From: Shimia sediminis
Lineage (GTDB): Bacteria; Pseudomonadota; Alphaproteobacteria; Rhodobacterales; Rhodobacteraceae
DNA length: 64,000 nt
Assembly: GCF_003990645.1 (NCBI RefSeq)
Contig: NZ_RYZK01000004.1
Coordinates: 62,001-126,000, forward strand
Direction of reading: 5' to 3'
Of this stretch, positions 52,771 to 61,403 are shown piece by piece (within the stretch, counting starts at the first letter, position 1; every line of letters begins with the position of its first letter). The notes beneath the pieces were generated by a model that was not told where the DNA came from, made no database searches, and saw only the letters and a list, made by a program, of their open reading frames with translations. The position numbers and the translations under genes were made by a program.

Positions 52771-54363
52771 TTAATCACCCTGCCGCGGCACCGTCGGGAT
52801 CACCCAATCCTCGCCCCGCGCCGTGGTGACATATTCCGGCCAGCGGAAATGGATCGGCGGTTCGTGATCGCACAGCGGCGCAATCCATTTGTCGCCCCCG
52901 ACCCCACCACCGGTACGGTCCCTGAACTCTGCCTGTGCCATGGCCAGCAGTTCCGCGTCCATCAGGACATCCAGCGCCGTCATGGCCAGAACTTGCGCGG
53001 CCACCTCAACCATCGGATCAATGCAGGCCGAGTGCCCGCCCATCGCGTTCATCGCCCAGGCCGGATAAGCAAACCCCGAAGGCGCGGTCAGCGCCGGCCG
53101 GCCAATATAGAGCCGTACGGTCGGGGCGTGCCAGCAGAACTCGGTATAGTCATCCGAGGTAAAGTGTCGTTGGCTCGGCGGCAGGATATGCCGCATCTCG
53201 GCTTCGGCGGCTTCAGGGTCTTTCAATTCCGAGATCATCGGCAGGAACGGCTCAGCCATCGGCTCCAGCCCCAGCTCGGTCTGGATCGCCCGGGCAAATG
53301 TTTTGGCCTCCTCCCCCCAAACCGGCGCGCCCACGGTTTCAAGGTTGGCGTAGGTGGCCGCCGAGATCGCGTGGTTGGCCAGACCGGGGCGCGATTTTGC
53401 AACCCAATGGCGCCGCCACGAGCAGTGGTTCATGCGCGCAGCGTTTTCGGCAAAATGATCCAGCCCCCGGATCACATGTTCCGCGTCCTCCACCTCGGAA
53501 ATCCGGATAAAGTATTGAATTTGCGCAATTTGCGCCGGGATATTGTCCGCTGTCGCCTGCCCGTGACTGATTATGGTCTCATTCATCGACCAGCTTTGGC
53601 CCGGTGCCATCACATGCTCGCGCAGGGCCTTGGCGGCGTTGTACATCATCATCAACGCATCCGTCGCCCCCGGTGCCCGTGCCGCCGCATGGCTCGCCGG
53701 AATAGGAGAGCCATCTCCTCCCGCCATCCATGTCTCGGGCGTGTCACAGGTGAACTCGTAAATCACCCCATAGCCAACCCCGCAATGGGTGTCCCAACGG
53801 ACCGTGTTGCACAAGGGCGCCATGTAGAACGGGTGGAACGACAGCGCTGCGTCAAGGTCATCATAGTACCCAGCCGCGGCATGGATCGGCTTGGACCCGC
53901 GCACCTTTTCCGCCGGTTCGCCAAAGAACTTGAGCGTGCCCTTGATGTCATGCTTTTCCATCGCCGCCTTGGTCGCGAGGAACCCGCCCAAGGCCCCCAT
54001 GCCCAGCGCCGAATGCGGGTCCGTGTGGCCGCCGGCATGCGGTCCCAGACCCGGACGCGGCCCCTGTTTTGGCTCTGCCGCCTGGCAATTGCCCGGGATC
54101 CCGTCATACTCTGCATACCCCCCGATGGTCGGCCCCTCGCCGTTCGACCATGTGGCGCAAAAGGCCGTTGGCATCCCGCCGGAACCTTCCTCGACCTCAA
54201 AGCCTTCGCGGCGCAAGAGGTCCACGTAAAAGGCGCAGCTCTTGTACTCACGCCATGCGGTCTCGCCATAGTCCCAGATGGTGCGGGTCCACTGCGACAG
54301 GTCACCCATGCGCGTGGCAACCGTGTCTCGGGCAGTGCTCTTGGCCTGGTCCAGCGTGGTCAT
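52771..54363 (-). CDS. M20 family amidohydrolase (AbgB/p-aminobenzoyl-glutamate hydrolase type)
   Basis: Metallo-amidohydrolase of 530 aa. GPHAGGHTDPHSALGMGALGG carries the family's first metal-binding motif, and EFTCDTPETWMAGGD and SHGQATADNIPAQIA match the dimerisation and active regions of the AbgB branch. It hydrolyses amide bonds of N-acyl amino acids or similar. The ATG at 54363 (MTTLDQAKST) has AAAGGAA upstream; the reading to 54525 is not supported. It converges on the MttB-family gene across a repeat-containing gap. Confidence 0.9.
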   Translation of the reverse strand: MTTLDQAKSTARDTVATRMGDLSQWTRTIWDYGETAWREYKSCAFYVDLLRREGFEVEEGSGGMPTAFCATWSNGEGPTIGGYAEYDGIPGNCQAAEPKQGPRPGLGPHAGGHTDPHSALGMGALGGFLATKAAMEKHDIKGTLKFFGEPAEKVRGSKPIHAAAGYYDDLDAALSFHPFYMAPLCNTVRWDTHCGVGYGVIYEFTCDTPETWMAGGDGSPIPASHAAARAPGATDALMMMYNAAKALREHVMAPGQSWSMNETIISHGQATADNIPAQIAQIQYFIRISEVEDAEHVIRGLDHFAENAARMNHCSWRRHWVAKSRPGLANHAISAATYANLETVGAPVWGEEAKTFARAIQTELGLEPMAEPFLPMISELKDPEAAEAEMRHILPPSQRHFTSDDYTEFCWHAPTVRLYIGRPALTAPSGFAYPAWAMNAMGGHSACIDPMVEVAAQVLAMTALDVLMDAELLAMAQAEFRDRTGGGVGGDKWIAPLCDHEPPIHFRWPEYVTTARGEDWVIPTVPRQGD

Positions 54364-54566
54364 GGCAATTCCTTTCAGTTTGGCGCTTGTCTTCAAGGGG
54401 TAGAGACACGCCCGGCCCCTGGCAAGTCCACAGGGGTTTGAAATCTCTGCACGCTCAGATGAGATGAATTCAACAAGCCCGGTTTGGCCTGCGACACCAG
54501 ATTGTGATGCCCTGCCCCTTGCCACATTCGACAGACGGAATATAACTGAAAGGCAAGGAGGCCATC

Positions 54567-54878
54567 ATGCCCAAACTCGTCCGACTATACATCCTTCAGG
54601 TTCTCGCAGGTTTCGGTCTCTCCGCCATCTTTGTCGGGTTGCTCTTGTGGTTCAACGTCGCCAACCTGTGGCATCTGGTGAACGCCACCTCGGGGGGTTT
54701 TGTTGCTGTGGTCATGCTGTTCATGTTCAATGGCATCGTCTTTGCCGGGGTGCAATTTTCCATCACCATCATGCGGATGCGCCAAGACGATACACCGGGG
54801 GGCGGCAAGAAAGAGCATCTGCCCGTGACACCCGCCAGGCTAATTCCAATACAGGCCGAGGCTAAGCCCCGCCGTTAG
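54567..54878 (+). CDS. Small membrane protein
   Basis: Protein of 103 aa with two to three hydrophobic helices (YILQVLAGFGLSAIFVGLLLW, GFVAVVMLFMFNGIVFAGVQF) and a basic tail. GGCAAGGAGG precedes the ATG. No family recognised; it resembles many short inner-membrane proteins. It ends in a 4-base stop overlap (TTAG) with the convergent nitroreductase gene. Confidence 0.75.
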   Translation: MPKLVRLYILQVLAGFGLSAIFVGLLLWFNVANLWHLVNATSGGFVAVVMLFMFNGIVFAGVQFSITIMRMRQDDTPGGGKKEHLPVTPARLIPIQAEAKPRR

Positions 54879-55570
54879 TCACCAACCACGGTCAGAATCT
54901 CGTCCAGAGGTTTCTTCATCATTGCCACCGACGGCACCTCGGCATCTTCTGCGGCGTGGCCCACGGCAAGGATCATGATCGGTTTTTCCGACACTGGTCG
55001 CCCCAGCGCACCGTTCAGGAACTTCATCGGATTGGGTGTATGGGTCAGCATTGACAACCCGGCATGATGCAACGCCGCAATCAGAAACCCCGAGGCAATC
55101 CCGACACTTTCCGGAACATAATAATTCTTGTAGCGCGTGCCATCCGCAAATTCGCCATACCTCTGGGCAAAGACCACGATCAGCCAGGGGGCCTGCTCAA
55201 GATGCGGCTTCTCGGCATTGGTGCCAATCGGTTCCAATGCCTTGATCCACTCATCCCCGGCCCCACCTGCATAAAACCGGCGCTCTTCCTCTTCCGCCTC
55301 GGCGCGGATGCGGGATTTCATGGCCGGATCGGAAATGGCCACGAAATGCCACGGCTGATGGTTGGCCCCTGACGGCGCGCGCCCTGCGGTACGAATTGAG
55401 GTCTCGATCACCTCCCGAGGCACTGGTCGCCTCGAAAAGTCACGCACCGTGTGGCGCCTGGCCATCTGGTCAAAAAACGCCTGTGCCTCGGCCAGCATCC
55501 GGGGATCTTCGTAATCCAGTCGATCCGGTAATGCGACGGGATCATAGCTCAATTTATCTCGGGAAAACAT
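54875..55570 (-). CDS. Nitroreductase family protein
   Basis: FMN enzyme of 231 aa: MARRHTVRDFSRRPVPREV with the RxSxR-type flavin contact, GRAPSGANHQPWHFV, and the late GFLIAALHHAGLSMLTHTP and KPIMILAVGHA. Such proteins reduce nitro groups or quinones with NAD(P)H. The ATG at 55570 has AAGGA upstream; a longer reading to 55834 covers the GC-rich hairpin region and is rejected. Confidence 0.9.
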   Translation of the reverse strand: MFSRDKLSYDPVALPDRLDYEDPRMLAEAQAFFDQMARRHTVRDFSRRPVPREVIETSIRTAGRAPSGANHQPWHFVAISDPAMKSRIRAEAEEEERRFYAGGAGDEWIKALEPIGTNAEKPHLEQAPWLIVVFAQRYGEFADGTRYKNYYVPESVGIASGFLIAALHHAGLSMLTHTPNPMKFLNGALGRPVSEKPIMILAVGHAAEDAEVPSVAMMKKPLDEILTVVGD

Positions 55571-55672
55571 AATGCTCGGTCCTTCTGGTCGGGCCGAGCC
55601 TAGGCAAGGCTGAAGCGCATGCAAGGCAAAACTGCGCGGCCTTCGGCCTTGCCGCCTGCGGCGGGCGGGGGG

Positions 55673-55701
55673 GCGCGGGCGCGGCTTCGCCGCGCCCGCG
55701 C
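55673..55701. repeat. Very GC-rich hairpin
   Basis: GCGCGGGCGCGGC and its complement form a 13-bp stem with loop TTC upstream of the nitroreductase start. No T-run follows. A nearby run of G and other short GC repeats make 55640-55700 a dense structured block, perhaps a rho-independent or REP-like element. Confidence 0.6.
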
Positions 55702-55766
55702 TATGCCCAACGGGATGAGTGGCCTGCGTCAGCAGGACATGAAGACGGGCGGGAGCACCCCGGCTC

Positions 55767-56174
55767 TCAGTCCAACCCGTGAAGATTGAGCAAGAAGCCG
55801 TGCCACCCCTTGTCCAGTGCCATGACCAGGCCATAGCCTTCGCCGCTTTCTGGCAGACCGCTATGGATCAAGGTCAGGCGGGTACCTCCGGGGGCCGCCT
55901 CGAGTTGCCATTCCACCGTGGTCATCGTGCCGTTTAGCGGCCCCACAGTGAAATCCCACTTCATATAGTCATGCGGCCGCGCTTCAAGCACCTTGCCCCA
56001 GCACATGCGGTCACCGTCCTTTTGACTGGTGAGAAGGTAATCCTTGCCCTCTGCAAGATCCTCCTGCGGCGGGTGGAACCAGATATTCAAGTGCTCGCGC
56101 TTTGTCAGGAAGTCCCAGACACGGGCTTTGTCCACCCCCAGAAACACGGATTTTCGAATGGTTGTGTCAGTCAT
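55767..56174 (-). CDS. SRPBCC / AHSA1-like protein
   Basis: Protein of 135 aa with the START-like fold of AHSA1 domains: VWDFLTKREHLNIWF, MKWDFTVGPLNGTMTTVEWQL, TRLTLIHSGLPESGEG, GWHGFLLNLH. A longer start at 56207 has an equally good ribosome site and would add MNKPLNNRDLT. It overlaps the ArsR gene, with which it forms the widespread ArsR-SRPBCC pair; ligand unknown. Confidence 0.85.
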   Translation of the reverse strand: MTDTTIRKSVFLGVDKARVWDFLTKREHLNIWFHPPQEDLAEGKDYLLTSQKDGDRMCWGKVLEARPHDYMKWDFTVGPLNGTMTTVEWQLEAAPGGTRLTLIHSGLPESGEGYGLVMALDKGWHGFLLNLHGLD

Positions 56175-56526
56175 CGTGAGGTCCCTGTTGTTCAGTGGCT
56201 TGTTCATTGTCGTTTCCTTCCTCTATGGCAGCTTTCAAGGCATCAAGGCGCACATCCCAGAACTGATCGAACCAGCCAAGCCAATCCATCACCGGCTTCA
56301 AGGCCTCCGGTTTCAGCGAATTGACCCGCTCTCTCCCCCGTGCCTCAACCGAGATCAGGCCGCCATCCGATAACATCACCAGATGTTTCTTGACCGCCGC
56401 GCGGGTCATGTCGAACTGATCCGAGACTTCGGCAATGGTCATGGGCCTATCCCCCAGCATCCGCAGGATGTCGCGGCGCGTGGGATCGGCCAAAGCACGA
56501 AAGGCGGGTTGCAGGTGGTCAGGCAT
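56167..56526 (-). CDS. ArsR family transcriptional regulator (no metal cysteines)
   Basis: Winged-helix regulator of 119 aa: ALADPTRRDILRMLGD, MTIAEVSDQFDMTRAAVKKHL as helix-turn-helix, and VEARGRERVNSL as wing. It has no cysteine, so it does not sense metals through the classical sites and probably responds to a small organic ligand or to its SRPBCC partner. Two clear operators lie just upstream. Confidence 0.92.
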   Translation of the reverse strand: MPDHLQPAFRALADPTRRDILRMLGDRPMTIAEVSDQFDMTRAAVKKHLVMLSDGGLISVEARGRERVNSLKPEALKPVMDWLGWFDQFWDVRLDALKAAIEEGNDNEQATEQQGPHDD

Positions 56527-56539
56527 GTGATCTCCATGT

Positions 56540-56581
56540 GATACCTTATGGTATCGAATCTATATGATACCCTTTAGTATC
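56540..56581. promoter_or_regulatory. Two ArsR operators upstream of arsR
   Basis: GATACC-TTAT-GGTATC (56540-56555) and GATAC-CCTTTA-GTATC (56566-56581), centres 26 bp apart, in an AT-rich stretch between arsR and the divergent methyltransferase gene. Autoregulation, and perhaps control of the methyltransferase, is inferred. Confidence 0.6.
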
Positions 56582-56662
56582 ACGTCAAGAGAAACTGTTT
56601 TGACACCCCGGCAAGATTGCCTGCAAGGTTTCTGAAACCCATTTGTTCAGGCACATCCCGTT

Positions 56663-57472
56663 ATGACCCAAGTTCCATCCACCAAAGACATTACCCAAAA
56701 AAACCTGGTCGCCTGGCAAGAGGCCGCCCCCATCCACGCCCGCCATAACCAAGCCCACTTGCGCGAGGCCTTCAGCCGCCCGGGCTTTTCGGTTCTTGAC
56801 CCTATTGAAACCGGGATCCTGCAAGACCTGGGTGTCACCGGTAAGGACATCGCCCAGGTCTGCTGCAACAACGGACGCGAGTTATTGTCGGTAAAGTCCA
56901 TGGGTGCTGCGCGCTGTGTGGGCTTTGACGGCGCGCAGGGGTTTATTGATCAGGCCAACGACCTGGCGCAGGCCGCGGGTCAGGAGGTCGAGTTTGTGTG
57001 CTGCGATGCCTATGATATCCCCAAACGGTACCACCATAGCTTTGACCTTGTCACCATCACGATCGGCGTGTTGGGGTGGATGCCTGATATCGACGGATTT
57101 TTTGCTTCGATTGAACAATTGCTCCGACCCGGTGGCGCCATATTCATCTACGAACACCACCCGGTTCTCGTGATGATGGAACCCGGTGCAGCGGGATCGC
57201 CGGTCGCGTTCGAGCTCTCCTACTTCCGCACCGACGCCTATGTTGATGACAGCGGCCTGGATTACTATGGCGGCGAGAGCTATGACGCCACACCCAACGC
57301 CTCGTTCAGCCACAAGATGTCGGATATCCTCATGGCAGGCGTCAAATCGGGCCTGTCCCTTGAGCACTTCCAAGAGCGGCCCGAGCACATTTCGAACATG
57401 TGGTGGAACGTGGAACATGCAGATATCGGGCTGCCGATGTGTTACACGCTGGTTTTGCGCAAACCGGCCTGA
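56663..57472 (+). CDS. Class I SAM-dependent methyltransferase
   Basis: Protein of 269 aa. The SAM loop region is DIAQVCCNNGRELLSV, followed by acidic VGFDGAQGFIDQAND and the motif VTITIGVLGWMPDI. LLRPGGAIFIYEHHP is the post-motif strand. The acceptor is unknown. It is divergent from the ArsR-SRPBCC pair and ends just before copy 2 of the 28-bp palindrome. Confidence 0.9.
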   Translation: MTQVPSTKDITQKNLVAWQEAAPIHARHNQAHLREAFSRPGFSVLDPIETGILQDLGVTGKDIAQVCCNNGRELLSVKSMGAARCVGFDGAQGFIDQANDLAQAAGQEVEFVCCDAYDIPKRYHHSFDLVTITIGVLGWMPDIDGFFASIEQLLRPGGAIFIYEHHPVLVMMEPGAAGSPVAFELSYFRTDAYVDDSGLDYYGGESYDATPNASFSHKMSDILMAGVKSGLSLEHFQERPEHISNMWWNVEHADIGLPMCYTLVLRKPA

Positions 57473-57488
57473 CACCAAACGACGGCCC

Positions 57489-57516
57489 GTAGGTCGGACA
57501 AATTTGTCCGACCTAC
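57489..57516. repeat. 28-bp palindrome, copy 2
   Basis: Perfect palindrome with arms GTAGGTCGGACAA and TTGTCCGACCTAC, differing from copy 1 (52578) by a single central base. It follows the methyltransferase stop by 16 bp, as copy 1 follows the MttB-family stop. Confidence 0.85.
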
Positions 57517-57561
57517 ACCGGTCACTGTTACAACCTCTGGGGAGGTCCACTGGCCGCTCGG

Positions 57562-57978
57562 CTAGCCCTCGCGCCCCGGTTCGTTTGGATCACTGGTAAA
57601 CAAGGCAATCTTGTTGCCCTGTGGGTCGCGCAGGTAGGCGACGTAGAACTGCGGGCCATAGCTCTCACGAAACCCCGGCTGCCCCTCGTCACATCCTCCT
57701 GCTGCCAGCGCCGCCGCATGCAGGTCACGCACCTGTTTTTGGCTCTGCGCTTCAAACGCTACCATGGTGCCGTTGCCCGCCGAGGCTGACCCACCGTCAA
57801 AGGGTTTCTTGACGTAGAAATCCGGTGAAACGCCTATCTGACCAGAAACCTTGGGGGGAATGTAACTCAGGTCCCCTTGGTACGTTTCAAGCGTGTATCC
57901 AAGCGCTGGCAGGAACGCTGAATAAAACCGCTCCGCGCGGGCGATGTCGTCAGCACCAACAGTGACATAGGCAATCAT
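57562..57978 (-). CDS. VOC family (glyoxalase-like) protein
   Basis: Protein of 138 aa with one vicinal-oxygen-chelate domain: MIAYVTVGADDIARAERFY with the first metal histidine position replaced, YLRDPQGNKIALF at the end with the family glutamate/asparagine region. Such proteins may be lyases, dioxygenases or resistance proteins; the substrate is unknown. Confidence 0.88.
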   Translation of the reverse strand: MIAYVTVGADDIARAERFYSAFLPALGYTLETYQGDLSYIPPKVSGQIGVSPDFYVKKPFDGGSASAGNGTMVAFEAQSQKQVRDLHAAALAAGGCDEGQPGFRESYGPQFYVAYLRDPQGNKIALFTSDPNEPGREG

Positions 57979-58276
57979 GTTGCGGCATCCTCATTGAAAC
58001 CAGGCGGTGACGCGCATTGATCGGGTGATTGCGCACGCACATGGACAAGCAACATAGTAATGAAAAGTGGCGGGCCCGCAAACGCAGCCGTGGGGTTATC
58101 TCATTCCCGAGGACCTGTTTGCACAGGTGGGCGCCAGGTAATCAGGCCAGGACCAGAACAGAGCCAGCTCCCTCGGAAGTATTTAAGGCCACCGGAATGC
58201 AACCGTATCACGAGAAGGGCAGAACCCGCCAAGCGCTTACCTAGTGCCTGCGCCCGCGTTCAGCAAGGGGCAGAGA
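57979..58276. other. Intergenic region, VOC gene / nusB
   Basis: About 298 bp. Only short frames without ribosome sites. I see no hairpin with a T-run; it may hold the VOC promoter. Confidence 0.4.
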
Positions 58277-58744
58277 TCAAAACGCTTCCGGCTTTGCCTC
58301 GCGCGCCATGTGATCCAAGACGGCGTTCACGAACTTGGACTCGCGCCCCTCGGGGAAAAACGCGGTGGCAACGCCGACGTATTCGCTGATCACCACTTTG
58401 GGGGGCGTATCGGATTGCGTCAGCTCTGCGCCGGCAGCGCGGAACAGCGCACGCAATGTCGGGTCGATGCGCGCGATCGGCCATTTGGCGACCAGCCCGC
58501 GATCGGTCATCTGGTCGATCAGCGCCTGATGGTTCACGGCGTCTTCCAGTGTCCGCGTAAACAGCCCGGTGTGACCTTCTACCATCTCATAGTCGTCGAA
58601 CTGCTCGCCAAAGCGGTGCTCCAGAAACTCCACCCGGACCTGATCGACGGTCTGGCCGGATTGCTCCATCTGATAGAGCGCCTGAACGGCATATAGCCGG
58701 GCGGCGGATTTCATCAGTCGTTTCTGGTTGCCTGAGGTGCTCAT
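58277..58744 (-). CDS. nusB: Transcription antitermination protein NusB
   Basis: Protein of 155 aa: AARLYAVQALYQMEQSGQ, a basic helix of the RNA-binding N-terminus, and late VVISEYVGVATAFFPEGRESKFVNAVLDHMA, close to the usual FVNGVLD end. NusB with S10 binds boxA RNA for rRNA antitermination. The start at 58744 overlaps the ribH stop as ATGA, fixing it; nusB after ribH is the usual order. Confidence 0.95.
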   Translation of the reverse strand: MSTSGNQKRLMKSAARLYAVQALYQMEQSGQTVDQVRVEFLEHRFGEQFDDYEMVEGHTGLFTRTLEDAVNHQALIDQMTDRGLVAKWPIARIDPTLRALFRAAGAELTQSDTPPKVVISEYVGVATAFFPEGRESKFVNAVLDHMAREAKPEAF

Positions 58745-59292
58745 GCGGTTGGGTTGTCCTTGAGTTCGCCAGCGACTTTGTATTCCTTGGCGTCGGGAAC
58801 GAATCCCACACCCTTGCGCTGGGCGCCCCATTTACGGGTGAGCGCGATAAGATGCAAGGCCGCTGCTGCTGCGCCGCCACCTTTGTTCTGATCCGCCGGA
58901 TCAGCGCGCACTTCGGCCTGTGTGCGGTTCTCGACCGTCAGGATACCATTCCCGATGCAAAGGCCCTGCAGGCCCAGCAACTGGATCGCCCGGCTCGAGT
59001 CGTTGCACACGGTTTCATAGTGGGTTGTCTCACCTCGGATCACACAGCCCAAAGCGACGTAGCCGTCAAAATTGCTCAGACGCTCGGCGATACCAATGGC
59101 CGTCGGAATTTCCAGCGCGCCAGGCACTTCGATCACCTCATACGAGCCGCCCACCGCTTCGATCTCGGCCTTGGCACCGGCCAGCATGTTGTCGGCGATG
59201 TCCTTGTAATAGGGTGAGATCACGATCCCCAGCTTGACCGGTTTGTCAAAGTCGGGACGTGGCATGATATAGTGTTTTTCTGCGCCAGCCAT
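58741..59292 (-). CDS. ribH: 6,7-dimethyl-8-ribityllumazine synthase
   Basis: Riboflavin enzyme of 183 aa joining ribitylaminouracil and the ribB product. Seen are VPGALEIPTAI, GCVIRGETTHYETVCND with the active-site histidine, and GNGILTVENRTQA. It begins 3 bp after the ribB stop with GAGGAG inside ribB. An alternative ATG ten codons inside is possible. Confidence 0.96.
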   Translation of the reverse strand: MAGAEKHYIMPRPDFDKPVKLGIVISPYYKDIADNMLAGAKAEIEAVGGSYEVIEVPGALEIPTAIGIAERLSNFDGYVALGCVIRGETTHYETVCNDSSRAIQLLGLQGLCIGNGILTVENRTQAEVRADPADQNKGGGAAAAALHLIALTRKWGAQRKGVGFVPDAKEYKVAGELKDNPTA

Positions 59293-59295
59293 GGG

Positions 59296-60417
59296 TTACT
59301 CCTCGGACAGGATAGGTTGGGTGCCAACGATGCTGAGACCATAAGCATCGATGCCCAGATAAACAGTGTCGGGGCTGTCGGTCAGCAGGATCAGCTCGCG
59401 AAGCCCCATGTTCGACAACATCTGCGCGCCAAGACCAGTGTGTTTGATCGTACGCGGGCCTTCGTCTTCATTGGCGTAAAGGCTGTGACGCGGCTCGCGG
59501 AACAGGCAGACAACGCCCCGCCCCGCTTCGGCGATTTTCTTCATGGCACTGGGCAGTTCATCCGCCGGTTTTGGCCCCAACCCCAGTACATCTCCGGCTT
59601 CGTGCAACGCGTGGGTCCGTACCAGAACCGGCTCCGGTGTGGTGATGTCGCCTTTGACCAGAACAACATGCTCAACACCATGGATCTGGTCGGTAAAGAT
59701 ACGCATCTCCCAATCGCCGCCAAACTCGGATTGCACGGTTTCCCGCGAGGTTTCCACCACAAGGTTGTCATTGCGCGAGCGATAGGCGATCAGGTCGCTG
59801 ATCGTGCCGATTTTCAGCCCATGCTTCTGCGCCACCTCTACCAGTTCCGGCAGACGCGCCATGGTGCCGTCTTCGTTCATGATCTCGCAGATCACCGCAC
59901 TCGGGTGCAACCCCGCCAGCCGCGAAATATCCACCGAGGCTTCGGTATGGCCCGCACGTACCAGCACGCCACCGCGCTTGGCCCGCAAGGGGAAGACATG
60001 GCCCGGCGTCGCAATGCTCGCCATGGTGTTCTGCTCGTTGATTGCCGTGGCGATGGTCAGCGCCCGGTCGCCTGCGGAAATTCCGGTCGACACGCCCTCG
60101 CGCGCCTCGATCGACACCGTAAAGGCGGTCTCGTGACGTGAGGAGTTGTTCACTGCCATCATCGGCAGACCAAGGTTGTCAATCCGCTCGGCTGTCATCG
60201 GCAGACAGATCAGCCCGCGCCCATAGGTGGCCATGAAGTTCACGGCCGCTGCATCGGCAAATTCAGCCGGAATGATAAAGTCGCCTTCGTTCTCGCGATC
60301 CTCGTGATCGACCAGAATATAGATACGCCCCTGGCGTGCCTCTTCGATAATTTCTTCGATCGGGCTGATCGCGCCACTCAGGGATTGCTCAACGGGGCCG
60401 GGTTTTTCAAAAGACAT
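59296..60417 (-). CDS. ribB: 3,4-dihydroxy-2-butanone-4-phosphate synthase with degenerate GTP cyclohydrolase II domain
   Basis: Protein of 373 aa. The N-terminal RibB half is intact: DHEDRENEGDFI with the metal acids and RAGHTEASVDISRLAG. The C-terminal half resembles RibA but lacks the zinc cysteines of the C-x-D-x-F-x-S-x-R-C-D-C motif; the region reads VRTHALHEAGDVLGLG. It should therefore make only DHBP. The ATG at 60417 (MSFEKPGPVE) is chosen over one at 60459. Confidence 0.93.
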   Translation of the reverse strand: MSFEKPGPVEQSLSGAISPIEEIIEEARQGRIYILVDHEDRENEGDFIIPAEFADAAAVNFMATYGRGLICLPMTAERIDNLGLPMMAVNNSSRHETAFTVSIEAREGVSTGISAGDRALTIATAINEQNTMASIATPGHVFPLRAKRGGVLVRAGHTEASVDISRLAGLHPSAVICEIMNEDGTMARLPELVEVAQKHGLKIGTISDLIAYRSRNDNLVVETSRETVQSEFGGDWEMRIFTDQIHGVEHVVLVKGDITTPEPVLVRTHALHEAGDVLGLGPKPADELPSAMKKIAEAGRGVVCLFREPRHSLYANEDEGPRTIKHTGLGAQMLSNMGLRELILLTDSPDTVYLGIDAYGLSIVGTQPILSEE

Positions 60418-60528
60418 GCGGATACTCTCGCCAAATAGGTTGCGGTCGGGATAGACCATGAGGCCCGCGAAGACCAGAGGGGCATGCGTCCCAAAACGCA
60501 GCTTAGGCGACAGGACGGGCGAAAATCC

Positions 60529-61164
60529 TTAGGACCAGGTGAAGCTGGGCTGTTCAAAATCCGCAACCCGCGTTTCTCGCCCCCGCAGCGCAATCTCGCG
60601 GAACTGGTAGAGCATGGCGGCAGTCGGCGCGAAAATGTTGTGGCCCAACGTTGGGAGATAGGCTGAAAAGACGGGGGCCTCGCCTGTGCGCGCCGCGCGC
60701 ATTTCGGGAATGTCGGGACTGTTCAACTCGTCAAAGGGCACAAAAAACACCTCCTGCACCTCGCCCGGGTCCGGTCGAACATCCTGCGCGGTCCCGCCCC
60801 GGATCACAAAAGGCGCAATCCGAAACCCCGAACGGGTTTCAAAATCATCCAGTCGCCCCAGAACATCCGCCTCTCCCAGGTCCAGACCCACCTCTTCGCG
60901 CACCTCGCGCAGGGCTGCCTGCAGCTCGGTCTCGCCATCGTCCAACCGACCTCCGGGCAAAGCGTACTGACCGGCATGCCGGTTCATCGTGGCCGGGCGC
61001 AGGGTCAGCAGCACGCTGGGCACGTTGTCCTTGGGCGATGGCATCACCACCAGCGCCACGGCGGCCTGTCGCAGACCGGGCCGTGTCACTTTCACCGGAG
61101 CAAACCGGCCCAGCCTGTCGCGCAGCGTGGCCTCCAGCTGTGGATCAAAGGATGAAAACTGCAT
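60529..61164 (-). CDS. Nudix hydrolase (CoA pyrophosphatase-like)
   Basis: Protein of 211 aa with a full Nudix box, GGRLDDGETELQ through LREVREEVGL. LLTLRPATMNRHAGQYALPGG is typical of the NudL/CoA diphosphatase branch. It removes phosphate groups from CoA-type dinucleotides. The ATG at 61164 has GGAGAGG upstream; the codon at 61176 is TTG. It sits 111 bp from ribB on the same strand. Confidence 0.9.
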   Translation of the reverse strand: MQFSSFDPQLEATLRDRLGRFAPVKVTRPGLRQAAVALVVMPSPKDNVPSVLLTLRPATMNRHAGQYALPGGRLDDGETELQAALREVREEVGLDLGEADVLGRLDDFETRSGFRIAPFVIRGGTAQDVRPDPGEVQEVFFVPFDELNSPDIPEMRAARTGEAPVFSAYLPTLGHNIFAPTAAMLYQFREIALRGRETRVADFEQPSFTWS

Positions 61165-61403
61165 GAACCTCTCCAAAGCCGTAAGTATCCGGCCATGTTA
61201 GCCAGTCCGGTCCTCGCGCGTCACCCGTCCCTTGCGGCATGACGCGACGTTCTCTGTCTTTTGGGGCCACACACGACCCTGACCCGAGGGCCCACGCAAA
61301 TCTGACAATGCCACGCGCCTCACTTTCCGCAAGAACCGGGTCGCGTGCGGCGCACGCTCTCGATCATAACGTTCTTGACCCATTCAACCCGGAGCCCCTT
61401 CGA

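Noticed and set aside
52663-54441. Long plus-strand frame opposite the M20 amidohydrolase
   Set aside because: Shadow; Arg/Pro-rich sequence without domains.
58029-58244. Short plus-strand frame between VOC gene and nusB
   Set aside because: No ribosome site, Arg/Pro-rich, no likeness to a protein family.
60418-60528. FMN riboswitch before ribB
   Set aside because: Only 111 bp and no RFN-type conserved core seen.
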